Both the position numbers and the translations under genes were made by a program. Positions 45,436 to 54,451 of a stretch of 62,959 nucleotides of DNA are shown here, piece by piece. Every line of letters begins with the position of its first letter. Within the stretch, counting starts at the first letter, position 1. A model generated the notes under the pieces. It was not told the origin of the DNA, did not search any database, and saw only the letters and a program-made list of their open reading frames with translations. This stretch comes from an uncultured Methanobrevibacter sp. (GTDB lineage Archaea; Methanobacteriota; Methanobacteria; Methanobacteriales; Methanobacteriaceae): positions 1 through 62,959 of the forward strand of contig CADAOO010000023.1 of NCBI GenBank assembly GCA_902789505.1, given 5' to 3'.

Positions 45436-45631
45436 TTTTTCACCTCTAAATTTTTGATAATAATAGTATGTAAAAAGATATTATTAAATATTATGAATAA
45501 TATTCAGTTATATTAACAAACTGATTGAAAATATTTAAAAATACTTAAAAAATTAAAAGAATATAGAAAAAATATTCAAAAAATAAGTAAAATGATAAAT
45601 AAAAGAAGTGATTAAATTGAACAGATTACAT

Positions 45632-46435
45632 TCAATTCAATTTCTCCTTGCAGACATTCCAAATCTTTTGTGATGCCTCATCCAAAGATCCAACATGACT
45701 TGCCTTACCGAAAAAATAAGCGGCCGTTTTAAAATCCTTCAAATCGAAGTAGGTATATGCTTTTCCTTTGAAAGCTTCAAAGGAGTTCTCATCCATTGAT
45801 AAAGCTTTATTATATGCATTTATAGCCCCATCATAATCAGCATCTAACCTATTCGCTTCTCCAATAGCCAGCCAAACTCCAATATCATTTTTTATAGAAA
45901 GAGCATTGTTAAACTCTTCAATAGCTTCAGCATACCTTCGCATTTTAACAAGTGTTTGGGCTTTGAGGAAATATGCGTCGAAATTACAGTCATTAACATT
46001 AATGGCCTTATCACAAAGCTCAACTACCCTAGTATATGTTCCGTATGCATCGGTTAATTTATTGGATTTCAGCCTTTTCAATTTCCTTTGTGCACGCCTT
46101 ACATAATCGCCGTCACGGTCAAAATACATTTGAGTCATACGATAAGGTTCCCTGACATTCTCCGGAATGTCCTGTGTCTCAATTATATCATCTTTGAATC
46201 TTGAAATATCATCAAATACATCATCAATTTGATTAATGGTGTCTTCACTAAACTCTTCAAGATCTATATTATCCAGTTGCTGTTTAAATTCGCTGGAATC
46301 GATTTCTTCAAGAATTGCCTTTGATTCCTCTCTTAAAAAATCAATCTTATCATAAATGGACTGAACTAAAGGAGATTCAAAATAAACCTTATTTGTACTT
46401 CTCTTTTTCACTTCAATATACTCATCCTCTTTCAT
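45632..46435 (-). CDS. tetratricopeptide-repeat protein
   Basis: The 267-residue protein has a charged N-terminal coiled-coil half (KIDFLREESKAILEEIDSSE, then DIPENVREPYRM) and about three TPR units in the C-terminal half (ALSIKNDIGVWLAIGEANRL, AYNKALSMDENSFEAFKGKA). It likely serves protein binding. It is not closely similar to the broken TPR gene at 11-12 kb. Its 5' flank holds the tnpB remnant. Confidence 0.75.
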   Translation of the reverse strand: MKEDEYIEVKKRSTNKVYFESPLVQSIYDKIDFLREESKAILEEIDSSEFKQQLDNIDLEEFSEDTINQIDDVFDDISRFKDDIIETQDIPENVREPYRMTQMYFDRDGDYVRRAQRKLKRLKSNKLTDAYGTYTRVVELCDKAINVNDCNFDAYFLKAQTLVKMRRYAEAIEEFNNALSIKNDIGVWLAIGEANRLDADYDGAINAYNKALSMDENSFEAFKGKAYTYFDLKDFKTAAYFFGKASHVGSLDEASQKIWNVCKEKLN

Positions 46436-46473
46436 GACATCACCTTGAATATCTCAACTCCTCAGAAGTCGAA

Positions 46474-46545
46474 GATTTTCGTTTCACGGACCGTACACCC
46501 ACAATAGGATTACCGCGCTACCACCTCATTTTGAGGGTTCGGGCA
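46474..46545 (-). pseudogene. tnpB 3' remnant / guide-RNA scaffold without tnpB
   Basis: On the minus strand this matches the tnpB tail and right end at 33.0 kb: GAACCCTC, GGTAGCGCGGTAATCCTA and CCGTGAAACGAAAATC against GAACCTCT, GATAGCACGGTAATCCTA and CCGTGAAGTAAGAATCC. The encoded fragment GSAVILLWVYGP parallels the tnpB tail DSTVILLSWESISP. No other tnpB sequence is attached. The first hairpin is kept with different bases (CCTCA/TGAGG), suggesting selection on RNA structure when the copies diverged. Confidence 0.6.
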
Positions 46546-46553
46546 ATTTAAAA

Positions 46554-46660
46554 GATTAATGTTTTCTTTTTTTAACCTGAATATCATTGAAAAAAAAGTT
46601 TTATTAAACTTTACCCATCTCATTTATTATTTTATGTATTGATGATATTTAAAGTTCATC
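46554..46660. repeat. dispersed repeat, copy B
   Basis: Same orientation and core as copy A (20203-20313): GATTAATGTTTT, TTTTTAACCTG, TATCATTGAAAAAAAAG, TTTTATTAAACTT and ATTTAAAGTTCATC. It directly borders the tnpB remnant. Confidence 0.6.
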
Positions 46661-46732
46661 AGCAGGTGAAAATTATTACCATTTTATGCAATTCATGCCA
46701 TGCCTTTTATAATTCATTGCATTATTATATAA

Positions 46733-46990
46733 AAAAATTTAAATATTATTATTCTAGACAAAACAAAAAATAAAAATCAAATTGATGATTTCAACAGATT
46801 ATTTAATGATAAAATAATTAATCCAAAAAATTACCCTGTCAAAATAAAACACGTTAATTCTGTAAATTATAAAGGATTACAAGTTGCTGATTTGATTTCA
46901 TGGTCATCATTTCAAGCTGTTGAAAGAAAAAACAATGAATTTATTAAAATTATTGAAAATAAGTCAGTGAAAATAATTTGTGAAGATTAA
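46733..46990 (+). pseudogene. C-terminal fragment of a DUF3800 protein
   Basis: An open stretch of about 85 codons reads NRLFNDKIINPKNYPVKIKH, then YKGLQVADLISWSSFQAVER, which is the C-terminal part of DUF3800 proteins (the xxLQxADLI motif). No start is seen, and a stop at 46730 cuts off the N-terminal catalytic-like half. DUF3800 genes are common accessory genes next to mobile elements. The fragment is probably dead. Confidence 0.6.
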
Positions 46991-47183
46991 AGAACCCATA
47001 AAGCACCTAATTCGCCGCTCATCACGACGAGACTATATGGGAATACTTTTATCTTTAAAATCTTACAGTTAATACTTGCATTATCATAATATTTAAAGAT
47101 TATGATAATACCCTGTACACTATACATATACATATTGCAAGAAAAATTACACATAAAATTCTCTCGCCAATTGGTGTTTTTCA

Positions 47184-47315
47184 TCAAAGTGGTAGAACTT
47201 TTTCATGAGTTTCAATATAGTTAGGTTCATTGACTTCTTTTACAACATCACTCTTATTAACCTCACCAATCAATAATGGTGAATCAGGATTATGCAACTT
47301 TTGGCTACTTTTAAC
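47184..47315 (-). pseudogene. short unrecognised coding-like fragment
   Basis: An open stretch of about 43 codons on the minus strand reads SSQKLHNPDSPLLIGEVNKS and continues to EKVLPL and a stop. The composition looks like coding sequence, but there is no start and I do not recognise a family. It is probably the C-terminal end of a lost gene. Confidence 0.3.
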
Positions 47316-47404
47316 CTATTATGTTGGCATAATAACACATACCCGTATGCAACCACATTGAAAGTTTACTATAAACCGATTAAAAGCATCTGATTTCATT
47401 ATAA

Positions 47405-48775
47405 CTAACTAAAATCGCCATACTCCTTTTTAAATTTCAAATTGAATATCCAAATACAGATAAAACCTACAAATGAACCTATATTCATTCCAATTATGGC
47501 GCCAAGATATACTCCGAAAACACCCATATCCAATGTAATTCCCATAACATATGCAAAGGCCATGCTTAAAACCAATTCCCTTAAAATTGTCAGTCCCAAT
47601 GATTTGAAACCGGAACCGACCCCCTGATAGGCATATGCCGCAGTTGCTCCAAATGAAATCATGCAGTTGTAGAACACCAGCATTTGCAGTATTTCAGCGG
47701 CTCTGTTGACCAATTCCAAATTGCCTGAAGAATAATTGAACATCCCACATATCTGATGAGAAAATACATAAAAAATCAGACAAATCCCTAACGTAATTGC
47801 AAGACTCAATACCGTTGAGTATTTTATTGTTTCATCAAAGTTTTTCCAGTTTCGAGCCCCATAGGCAATTCCTGAAACCGTTATTGTTGCAATACCAATT
47901 GCCATACAGGGCAGGAAGGCAATGGATATGAATCTCCAGGCTATTGTAAATGATGCGACCTCATTGACTCCTGCAGTAATCATAATCAAATAATTTAGAA
48001 TAATTGCAACAAGTGAAAATATGATTTCTTCCGTTCCAGCAGGAAGCGAAACAACAAGAATTTCCTTATATATTCCCAGATTTCTTTTATAATGGCTGAA
48101 TTTGAACTTGAAAAAAGTGTCCTTTTTGATATAGATCCAATAAAGCATCCATACAAAGCCAGTCAGTGAAGCCATAACAGTAGCAAGCCCCGCTCCAAAA
48201 ATACCCAAATTCAGGCCATAAATGAGAATCGGATCCAAAATGATATTTAAAATGGCCGTTAAAATCAATGGATTTGTCGCTCTTTTTACATCACCTTCAG
48301 CCCTGAATATGCTGGCAGTAACATTAGGCGCAAGGAATACGATATTCAGCAAAAATATAATCTGGCCATAGCTTAGGCAATATGTGATGACACCTGATGC
48401 GCCCAATAAAACAATCAAATCATCCAAAAAGAATATTCCTACAATTAAAATTATAACTGAAACGATACCTGTTAAAATTATCGAATGGATTACTGCATTG
48501 TTTGCATCTTCAATCCGCTGCGCTCCGACATATCTTGAAATCAGTGAATTGGCACCTGCACCAACACCGCTTCCAAGACCAATGATAACCAAATACAAAG
48601 GAGAAATAAAACCGAGTGCCGCAAGAGCATCAGAATTAATGCCTGCAACCCAAAAACTATCAATCAGATTGTTCAAAAACATCAAAAGCATTGAAAAAAT
48701 AGTTGGAAAAGCTAATTTGTTAATAGCTTTTCTAGGATTACCTATTATCGATTCTATGTTTTCAGTATTTGGCAT
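47405..48775 (-). CDS. MATE-family efflux transporter
   Basis: The 456-residue membrane protein has about twelve helices and MATE features: FPTIFSMLLMFLNNLIDSFW, GLGSGVGAGANSLISRYVGA and NIVFLAPNVTASIFRAEGDV. It is distinct from the MATE protein at 13.6 kb and more like the drug/sodium antiporters of the MepA/DinF range. Cargo unknown. It is downstream of metY, with a 50-base gap that includes AT-rich sequence. Confidence 0.9.
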   Translation of the reverse strand: MPNTENIESIIGNPRKAINKLAFPTIFSMLLMFLNNLIDSFWVAGINSDALAALGFISPLYLVIIGLGSGVGAGANSLISRYVGAQRIEDANNAVIHSIILTGIVSVIILIVGIFFLDDLIVLLGASGVITYCLSYGQIIFLLNIVFLAPNVTASIFRAEGDVKRATNPLILTAILNIILDPILIYGLNLGIFGAGLATVMASLTGFVWMLYWIYIKKDTFFKFKFSHYKRNLGIYKEILVVSLPAGTEEIIFSLVAIILNYLIMITAGVNEVASFTIAWRFISIAFLPCMAIGIATITVSGIAYGARNWKNFDETIKYSTVLSLAITLGICLIFYVFSHQICGMFNYSSGNLELVNRAAEILQMLVFYNCMISFGATAAYAYQGVGSGFKSLGLTILRELVLSMAFAYVMGITLDMGVFGVYLGAIIGMNIGSFVGFICIWIFNLKFKKEYGDFS

Positions 48776-48826
48776 TGCTAATATGTTTTCCAGAATAATA
48801 TTAAATAATTTTAGGTGGACATTCAG

Positions 48827-50113
48827 TTAAACCTTATCCAAGGCCTGATCCACATCAGCCAGTATATCTTCCAAATCTTCAATACCAACTGAAAACCTGA
48901 TTAAATCAGGAGTTACGCCGGTTGACAACTGCTGCTCTTCTGACAGCTGGGAATGTGTAGTTGATGCAGGGTGAGTCACCAATGACTTTGCATCACCGAT
49001 GTTTGCCAGAAATGAAATGAGCTCAACATTTTCAATGAACTTTAAAGCTCCGTCATAACCCGCTTTAAGACCAAATGAGACTATTCCTCCGTAACCCTTT
49101 TCAGCATACTTTTTGGCAACTTCATGGTTCGGACTGGATTCAAGACCTGAATATGTTACCCATGCAACTTTCGGATGGGCTTCAAGGTGTTCTGCTACAG
49201 CCATCGCATTTGAGGCATGCCTTTCAATCCTCAAACCCAATGTTTCAAGGCCCTGCATAAGTAAAAATGAATTGAACGGAGATGGAACAGCACCGGTGTC
49301 CCTTCCAACAACTGTTCTGAGCCTTGTTGTAAAAGCGGCTTTGCCGAATGTTTCTGCAAATACCAATCCGTTGTATGTTTCATCAGGTTCGGACATTGTT
49401 GGGAATTTGCCGTTCATCCAGTCAAAGTCCCCCTTCTCAATGACGATTCCACCAAGGGTAGTGCCGTGACCTCCAATATATTTTGTTGCAGATGATGCTA
49501 TGATATCAGCTCCATGGTCAAACGGCCTTACAGAACCTATTCCGACAGTATTGTCAGCTATCAATGGAATTTCATGGGCATGGGCAATTTCAGCCAATCT
49601 GTCAAAGTCGGGAATATCCAGCTTAGGATTTCCTATTGATTCGACATAAATGGCTTTTGTCCTATCGTTGATAGCCTCTTCGAACAGTTCCGGAGACTGT
49701 GAGTCGACGAATGTCACTGTTCTTCCGAGCTCCTCCAGAGTGTTTTCAAACAGCTCGTATGTTCCTCCATAGAGATTGTCTGCTGATACGATATTGTCGC
49801 CAACCTGGGTAAGGTTAATTACAGCATAAAAGATAGCTGCCATTCCTGAAGCTGTTGCATATGCCGCAGACCCTCCTTCAATAGCTGCCATCCTTTTTTC
49901 GAATGCTTCGGTAGTCGGATTTGTTAATCTTGTATAGATGTTTCCCCCTTCTGTAAGGGCAAATCTGTTTGCAGCCTGCTGGGAAGATTCAAATACATAG
50001 GATGTTGTCTGATAAATCGGTGTTACTCTTGAACCTGTTTCATCAACCTCTTCCTGACCGGCATGTACGCCAATTGTTGATATGTTCTTTTTGTTTTTAA
50101 TTTCATACGCCAT
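48827..50113 (-). CDS. metY: O-acetylhomoserine aminocarboxypropyltransferase (sulfhydrylase)
   Basis: This 428-residue PLP enzyme of the Cys/Met metabolism family joins O-acetylhomoserine with sulfide to make homocysteine. Signatures: the PLP-phosphate segment ATASGMAAIFYAV, SATKYIGGHGTTLGGIV with the PLP lysine, and the C-terminal THPASTTHSQLSEEQQ. Length is that of MetY rather than MetB. It completes, with MetX at 28 kb, a direct sulfhydrylation route to methionine. Confidence 0.93.
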   Translation of the reverse strand: MAYEIKNKKNISTIGVHAGQEEVDETGSRVTPIYQTTSYVFESSQQAANRFALTEGGNIYTRLTNPTTEAFEKRMAAIEGGSAAYATASGMAAIFYAVINLTQVGDNIVSADNLYGGTYELFENTLEELGRTVTFVDSQSPELFEEAINDRTKAIYVESIGNPKLDIPDFDRLAEIAHAHEIPLIADNTVGIGSVRPFDHGADIIASSATKYIGGHGTTLGGIVIEKGDFDWMNGKFPTMSEPDETYNGLVFAETFGKAAFTTRLRTVVGRDTGAVPSPFNSFLLMQGLETLGLRIERHASNAMAVAEHLEAHPKVAWVTYSGLESSPNHEVAKKYAEKGYGGIVSFGLKAGYDGALKFIENVELISFLANIGDAKSLVTHPASTTHSQLSEEQQLSTGVTPDLIRFSVGIEDLEDILADVDQALDKV

Positions 50114-50296
50114 AATAATCAGTTGTTATTTATGTAAAAATTAATATATTAATTATTTCATCAAAATTAAAAATTAGTATAATTTAGTAAAATTAATATA
50201 AAACTAATAAATTGTATTTAAAAAATCATTTAATAAGATATTTACTATTTATTTTAAAAAATAAGATATTTAAAGTCTTAAAAATAATTAATTAAC

Positions 50297-50956
50297 ATGA
50301 AATTAAAAAATAAGACCCGGCTACTAATCACCATTGCTCTTTCTTTAATCAAAAGAAATACAACAGATTTTGAAAAATACAAGCAATTAAAAGTAAACTA
50401 TGCATTTTCAATTAAAAAAACTGATTTACCCCCCGAATTTAATGACAAATCATTTGAAATTGTTAATGAATTCATAAGAAAAACTGTTGACCTGGACTAT
50501 GAAATTCTATTATATTTTGATTATATTACAGGGGAAATCATTAGATGCAAAATTGGAACTGAACGTAATGTTGAATTAGAATTTGAGGATAACGAATTTG
50601 AAGGAAAAAATATTGCTTCAATACACAATCATGGAAAAAATATGTACTCCCCACCATCCTATGAAAATTTCGGAATATTTTTACGTGACTGGGAAGAATA
50701 CGAATTAATAGCTGGAAAAAATTGTCTGTGGATTTTAAAAGGTAAATTAAAAGATGAAAAATTGGCTAAAGAATTAAGAACTAAATCATACAGGATATTT
50801 ATCTCGTCATTCCATTATTATGCTAGAAAATGTAAGTCTGAAGACATGGCTTTTAAAAAATGTGATGAATTATATGGAAAACGATTATCAAATTATATTA
50901 ATGATAAAAACATTAAAGAAATACAATTAACTAAACTGGAGTACAATAATGATTAA
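50297..50956 (+). CDS. JAB/JAMM-like hypothetical protein
   Basis: The 219-residue protein has the segment NIASIHNHGKNMYSPPSYEN, close to the JAB1/MPN metalloprotease core (HxHx7-8SxxD/E). It is preceded by YDYITGEIIRCKIGTE and followed by YELIAGKNCLWILKGK, as expected for that fold. The last acidic ligand is shifted (SYEN), so activity is uncertain. It overlaps the next gene by eight bases. Its moderate basic N-terminus and AT-rich codons resemble accessory genes. The family call is tentative. Confidence 0.5.
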   Translation: MKLKNKTRLLITIALSLIKRNTTDFEKYKQLKVNYAFSIKKTDLPPEFNDKSFEIVNEFIRKTVDLDYEILLYFDYITGEIIRCKIGTERNVELEFEDNEFEGKNIASIHNHGKNMYSPPSYENFGIFLRDWEEYELIAGKNCLWILKGKLKDEKLAKELRTKSYRIFISSFHYYARKCKSEDMAFKKCDELYGKRLSNYINDKNIKEIQLTKLEYNND

Positions 50957-51134
50957 AGAAAAGAAAAATGTAGCTGTCTATGACCATTTCATGAGAATCA
51001 CAGATGAAAATATAATTGAAAAAATTCGCAGCATCGATGAAGATTCCGACTCATTAACACCTGAAACCCTTTTTGAAATCGCACAGCTTTTAAATATCGA
51101 TATTACATATAAAGAATTATGCGAATCAAATTAA
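50949..51134 (+). CDS. small partner protein, function unknown
   Basis: The 61-residue protein reads MIKEKKNVAVYDHFMRITDE and ends LFEIAQLLNIDITYKELCES. It is acidic and helical and starts inside the stop of the JAB-like gene, so the two are translationally coupled. The size and arrangement recall toxin-antitoxin or enzyme-inhibitor pairs. No family is recognised. Confidence 0.55.
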   Translation: MIKEKKNVAVYDHFMRITDENIIEKIRSIDEDSDSLTPETLFEIAQLLNIDITYKELCESN

Positions 51135-51181
51135 ATAACTCACATTTGTTATATGTTAATTATAATTAATAGAAACATCAC

Positions 51182-52330
51182 TTAAAACCCGAACAAATCC
51201 TGCGCATCCAACATCACATCCACAATCAGCACCTCGAAAGGACATCTAGGCTCGCATTCACCGCATGCAATGCATTGGGTTGCATTGAATTTAAGATTAT
51301 TGTAATGTTCCTGCACGCTTGCCGGAACTTCATCATGGTTTTTTGCAAGGTCAAACAGCTTGTTCACCATAGCTATATCGATTCCTGAGCTGCATGGCTG
51401 GCAATGCCCGCAGTAGGTACATTGTCCTTTGAATGAATGTTTGGGTGCATTTTTCAAGACTTCTGCATAGTCTTTTTCGCCCTCACTTGCACTGCAATAT
51501 TTCAGTGACTCTTCAAGTTCCCCAACAGTCTTGACACCAACAAATATGCTTGAAACACCTTTCTGTTCCAGTGCGTAATGTATGCACTGAACCGGAGTCA
51601 ATGCAACGCCGAAAGGAGAGGTTTCATCAGAAAGCAGATTTCCGCCTGCAAATCCCTTCATTACTGTTAGTGCAGTACCATTTTTTTCGCAAAGCTCATA
51701 AATTTCTGCCCTTTGAGGATTGATGCTGGAAAATTCTCCGTCGTATGCATCTTCCTTCCGGTATTCCTCGATATCGTCCATTGCCCCAAACATGTCAAAT
51801 GCGGGATTTATAGAAAACATCAGCAGTTCTATTTCAGGGTTTTCTGCAGCCAAAATGCCTATTTCAGGGTTATGCGTACTCAATCCTATGTGAGCTATTG
51901 TTCCGTCTTCCTTCAATTTGCGGACATATTCTATGAACGGCCTATTCATGATGTTTTCATAGTCTTCAACCAGGTCAACATAGTGAATCATTCCAAAGTC
52001 AAGAGTATCGATTTGAAGGCGTTCCATAAAGTCTTCAAAAGCAGGAATCACCTTATCCATATCACGTGTTCTTACATATTGGCCATCCTGCCAGGTTGAT
52101 CCGATATGCCCCTGTATGACCCAGTTTTCACGATTGCCCTTAATGGCTCTTCCCAGATGTGATCGCACATCAGGCTCGCTCATCCAGCAGTCGACGAAAT
52201 TGATTCCGTTATCCTCACAGGCCCTGATCAATTCTTCAGTGTCTCCATAAGGCCTTTCCACTAAAAATTCAGCACCGAATGCAATTTCAGATACTTCTAT
52301 ACCAGTGTTTCCTAACTTTCTATATTTCAT
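51182..52330 (-). CDS. aldo/keto reductase with 4Fe-4S domain
   Basis: Starting at the ATG at 52330 (after GAGGG) the protein of about 382 residues reads MKYRKLGNTGIEVSEIAFGA, with an aldo/keto reductase barrel (IDTLDFGMIHYVD) and a C-terminal ferredoxin-like part with CTYCGHCQPCSSGIDIA and CIACGECEPRCPFEV. This is the common iron-sulfur aldo/keto reductase of anaerobes, with unknown substrate. It shares a divergent promoter with the next gene. Confidence 0.9.
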   Translation of the reverse strand: MKYRKLGNTGIEVSEIAFGAEFLVERPYGDTEELIRACEDNGINFVDCWMSEPDVRSHLGRAIKGNRENWVIQGHIGSTWQDGQYVRTRDMDKVIPAFEDFMERLQIDTLDFGMIHYVDLVEDYENIMNRPFIEYVRKLKEDGTIAHIGLSTHNPEIGILAAENPEIELLMFSINPAFDMFGAMDDIEEYRKEDAYDGEFSSINPQRAEIYELCEKNGTALTVMKGFAGGNLLSDETSPFGVALTPVQCIHYALEQKGVSSIFVGVKTVGELEESLKYCSASEGEKDYAEVLKNAPKHSFKGQCTYCGHCQPCSSGIDIAMVNKLFDLAKNHDEVPASVQEHYNNLKFNATQCIACGECEPRCPFEVLIVDVMLDAQDLFGF

Positions 52331-52408
52331 TGATTTCCCTCTAATCATAATTTGTTAAACAAATACTTAATATTTATTAAATTCATAATAAGAATCAAGG
52401 TGAACATG

Positions 52409-53002
52409 ATGAATATTGCTATACTTGGTGCAACCGGAAATTTTGGAAGGCTGTTCAGTGCAAAACTGCTTGCAAATCCCAGTTATCAACTGACAGTGAT
52501 TTCAAAATCCGCAGGAAACATATTTGAAGACAGTTTCAGAGTTACCGCAAAGACTATGGATGCGACTAATCTTAAAGACTTGAAAAACGCTTTAAAGGAT
52601 ATGGACATTGTCTACTGTGCCGTTTCAGGTCCTGACCAAGCAGTCATTGCAAGAAATCTGGTAAAATCAAATCCTAAAAGACTTATTTATATGACTGTTG
52701 TTGGAATCTATAATGAACTGGAAGGCGAAGGGGCTGAATTTAACCTGGAAAATGAAACAGAACAGATTCCAAACAGGAATGCCGTCGACATAATTGAGGA
52801 AAGTGACCTGGACTATACCATCCTGAGGTCAGGCTATTTAATCCACGGCGAAGAGGACGATTATGCAATAACCAAAAAAGGCGAAACCCCAAAAGGATAT
52901 GTTTCCAATTTTGAATCTGTTGAAAAGGTTGCCCTGGAAATCATCGAAAAACCGGAACTTTATTCAAGGGAAAGCATCAGCGTTACCAAAGACATGATTT
53001 AA
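52409..53002 (+). CDS. NAD(P)-binding (atypical SDR, NmrA-like) protein
   Basis: From the ATG at 52409 the protein has about 197 residues and a Rossmann start MNIAILGATGNFGRLFSAKL, then VYCAVSGPDQAVIARNL and LDYTILRSGYLIHGEEDDY. It belongs with NAD(H)-binding/YwnB-type atypical SDRs that lack the catalytic Tyr-Lys pair. AAGGTGA precedes two adjacent ATGs. Its stop abuts the start of the KH/PP-loop gene, so both are in one transcript. Confidence 0.85.
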   Translation: MNIAILGATGNFGRLFSAKLLANPSYQLTVISKSAGNIFEDSFRVTAKTMDATNLKDLKNALKDMDIVYCAVSGPDQAVIARNLVKSNPKRLIYMTVVGIYNELEGEGAEFNLENETEQIPNRNAVDIIEESDLDYTILRSGYLIHGEEDDYAITKKGETPKGYVSNFESVEKVALEIIEKPELYSRESISVTKDMI

Positions 53003-54013
53003 ATGTACACCAAAGAATTCCTTTTAGCTGAAATCAATCAGATTCGCGAAGAAATCGGCCATGATTCTGCTGATATTTTCATCGAAGAGTTGTATTTCAG
53101 CGAAAAAACCAATGAACTGTGGATTATTACAGAAGACCGTCCCGACAAATCCGCCATCATCGGCAAAGGAGGGTGGGTAGTTGGAAAACTTAGAGAAAAG
53201 CTTAATCTGGAAAGCATCCATGTAGAGTCCTATGGTGATTTCTTAAACAGGGAATATAAATTAAGACTATCCAAAAAGACCGTCCATAACCTGAACCTGG
53301 ATTTGAAAGGTCTTAAAAACCTTGAAAAGGTAATCGGTGACAAATTGGAAAACATTTACAGTTTCAACTTCGAGACCTATTTTGAAGAAAATGAATTCAA
53401 AGAATCTGAAAACGTTGAAGCGGTTGTCGCACTTTCAGGCGGTGTTGACAGCAGCTTTTCACTCATTTTAGCTAAAAGATTGGGCTTCAATCCGATTGCT
53501 GTTACGGTTGACCCGGGAACCATAATCCTGCCGAAGCAGTTTAAGGACAACATCAAACTCCTTACCGAAACCCTTGACATAAAACACGAATATATCCCGG
53601 CGGATTATTCTGAAGAATCATTTACAGGAAAACTTCATCCCTGCGGAAGATGTTCCAAAAACACTTCAGGGCTTGTAAAGGAATATGCAAAAAATAAAGA
53701 AATTCCCCTAATTGTATTCGGCGATATGCTTGCAACCGGCAGCCAATGCATAAATCTGCAGGACGAATCATTATATCGACTGAACCTTCCGGCTAGTTTA
53801 AGTGTTGGCAAGCAAGAGATAAAATCCTTAATCAGAAACTATGATTTAAAGGAGTTCAAGGGATTCGGGTGTCCGCTCCTATATGAGGTTCACAGAAAGT
53901 TCCCATATATGAAGAAATTTTCAATCCAGAGAATCCTAAGGGAAACCCGTTCAGGGGCACTTGAACCCGGTGAAGCCCTGGATTTAATCTGGAGTTTCTA
54001 CAAAACCAAATAG
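53003..54013 (+). CDS. KH-domain plus PP-loop ATPase, likely tRNA/RNA-modifying
   Basis: The 336-residue protein has an N-terminal KH-like RNA-binding region with SAIIGKGGWVVGKLREKLNL, and a C-terminal adenine-nucleotide alpha-hydrolase fold with PP-loop VALSGGVDSSFSLI. Two cysteines, CGRCSKN, and FGCPLLYE could bind a cluster or sulfur. The domain pair suggests ATP-dependent modification (for example thiolation) of tRNA or rRNA; the product is not known to me. It follows the NAD-binding gene with no gap. Confidence 0.78.
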   Translation: MYTKEFLLAEINQIREEIGHDSADIFIEELYFSEKTNELWIITEDRPDKSAIIGKGGWVVGKLREKLNLESIHVESYGDFLNREYKLRLSKKTVHNLNLDLKGLKNLEKVIGDKLENIYSFNFETYFEENEFKESENVEAVVALSGGVDSSFSLILAKRLGFNPIAVTVDPGTIILPKQFKDNIKLLTETLDIKHEYIPADYSEESFTGKLHPCGRCSKNTSGLVKEYAKNKEIPLIVFGDMLATGSQCINLQDESLYRLNLPASLSVGKQEIKSLIRNYDLKEFKGFGCPLLYEVHRKFPYMKKFSIQRILRETRSGALEPGEALDLIWSFYKTK

Positions 54014-54055
54014 TTACAACAACTTTAAATACCAAATAAATAAAAACAAAATATT

Positions 54056-54235
54056 ATGATGTTTAAAATTTGCCCAAGATGCGGATCTAAAAATGTAAAA
54101 TGGATTATACCACAAAACTGGTCACAGTGGGTGTGCTATGACTGTGACTATACCGGGCCAATCATTGAAGGAAATCAGGAACTGGCCGATGAAATCCATG
54201 AAAATTATCTGGAATCAAAAAATCATTCAGAATAA
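54056..54235 (+). CDS. small zinc-ribbon protein
   Basis: The 59-residue protein reads MMFKICPRCGSKNVKWIIPQ, then NWSQWVCYDCDYTGPIIEGN, with two CxxC pairs forming a zinc ribbon and an acidic helical tail. Two adjacent ATGs at 54056 and 54059 are possible starts. It probably belongs to the transcript of the KH/PP-loop gene. Homologous small zinc ribbons are common in methanogens. Confidence 0.8.
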   Translation: MMFKICPRCGSKNVKWIIPQNWSQWVCYDCDYTGPIIEGNQELADEIHENYLESKNHSE

Positions 54236-54271
54236 GCTCATTTTTATAGAAAATCAATTATATGTTACAAT

Positions 54272-54335
54272 GGGATATTAATAGAAGCTGAGCACACTTA
54301 TCTGAAAATATCGAATAAGTTTTCTATAATATCCC
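54272..54335. other. long structured hairpin in a convergent spacer
   Basis: GGGATATTAATAGAA (54272-54286) pairs with TTCTATAATATCCC (54322-54335) in a stem of about 14 bp with one bulged A. Inside, ACTTAT (54296-54301) pairs with ATAAGT (54315-54320). The spacer lies between the ends of the zinc-ribbon gene and argH. It could be a bidirectional terminator, an mRNA end structure or a small RNA. Confidence 0.5.
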
Positions 54336-54451
54336 TCTGCAACATGCTTCAATAATTCAAGAAATCATATCCGCAATTAGTATATTGTTTTTAAAGGTAT
54401 ATAAAGTTTAGGTATACCTAAATTAAATTGGTGTTGAAAAAAATATAGGGA

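Larger units (their letters stand above)
46436..47404. other. decayed accessory patch without an intact gene
   Basis: Nearly a kilobase holds a tnpB/guide-RNA remnant, the second dispersed-repeat copy, a DUF3800 fragment and a short unrecognised fragment on the other strand. It looks like an old insertion site in which several elements have eroded. Confidence 0.6.

Noticed and set aside
46987-47187. 66-codon frame in the decayed patch
   Set aside because: Low-complexity hydrophobic reading with no family match and no binding site.
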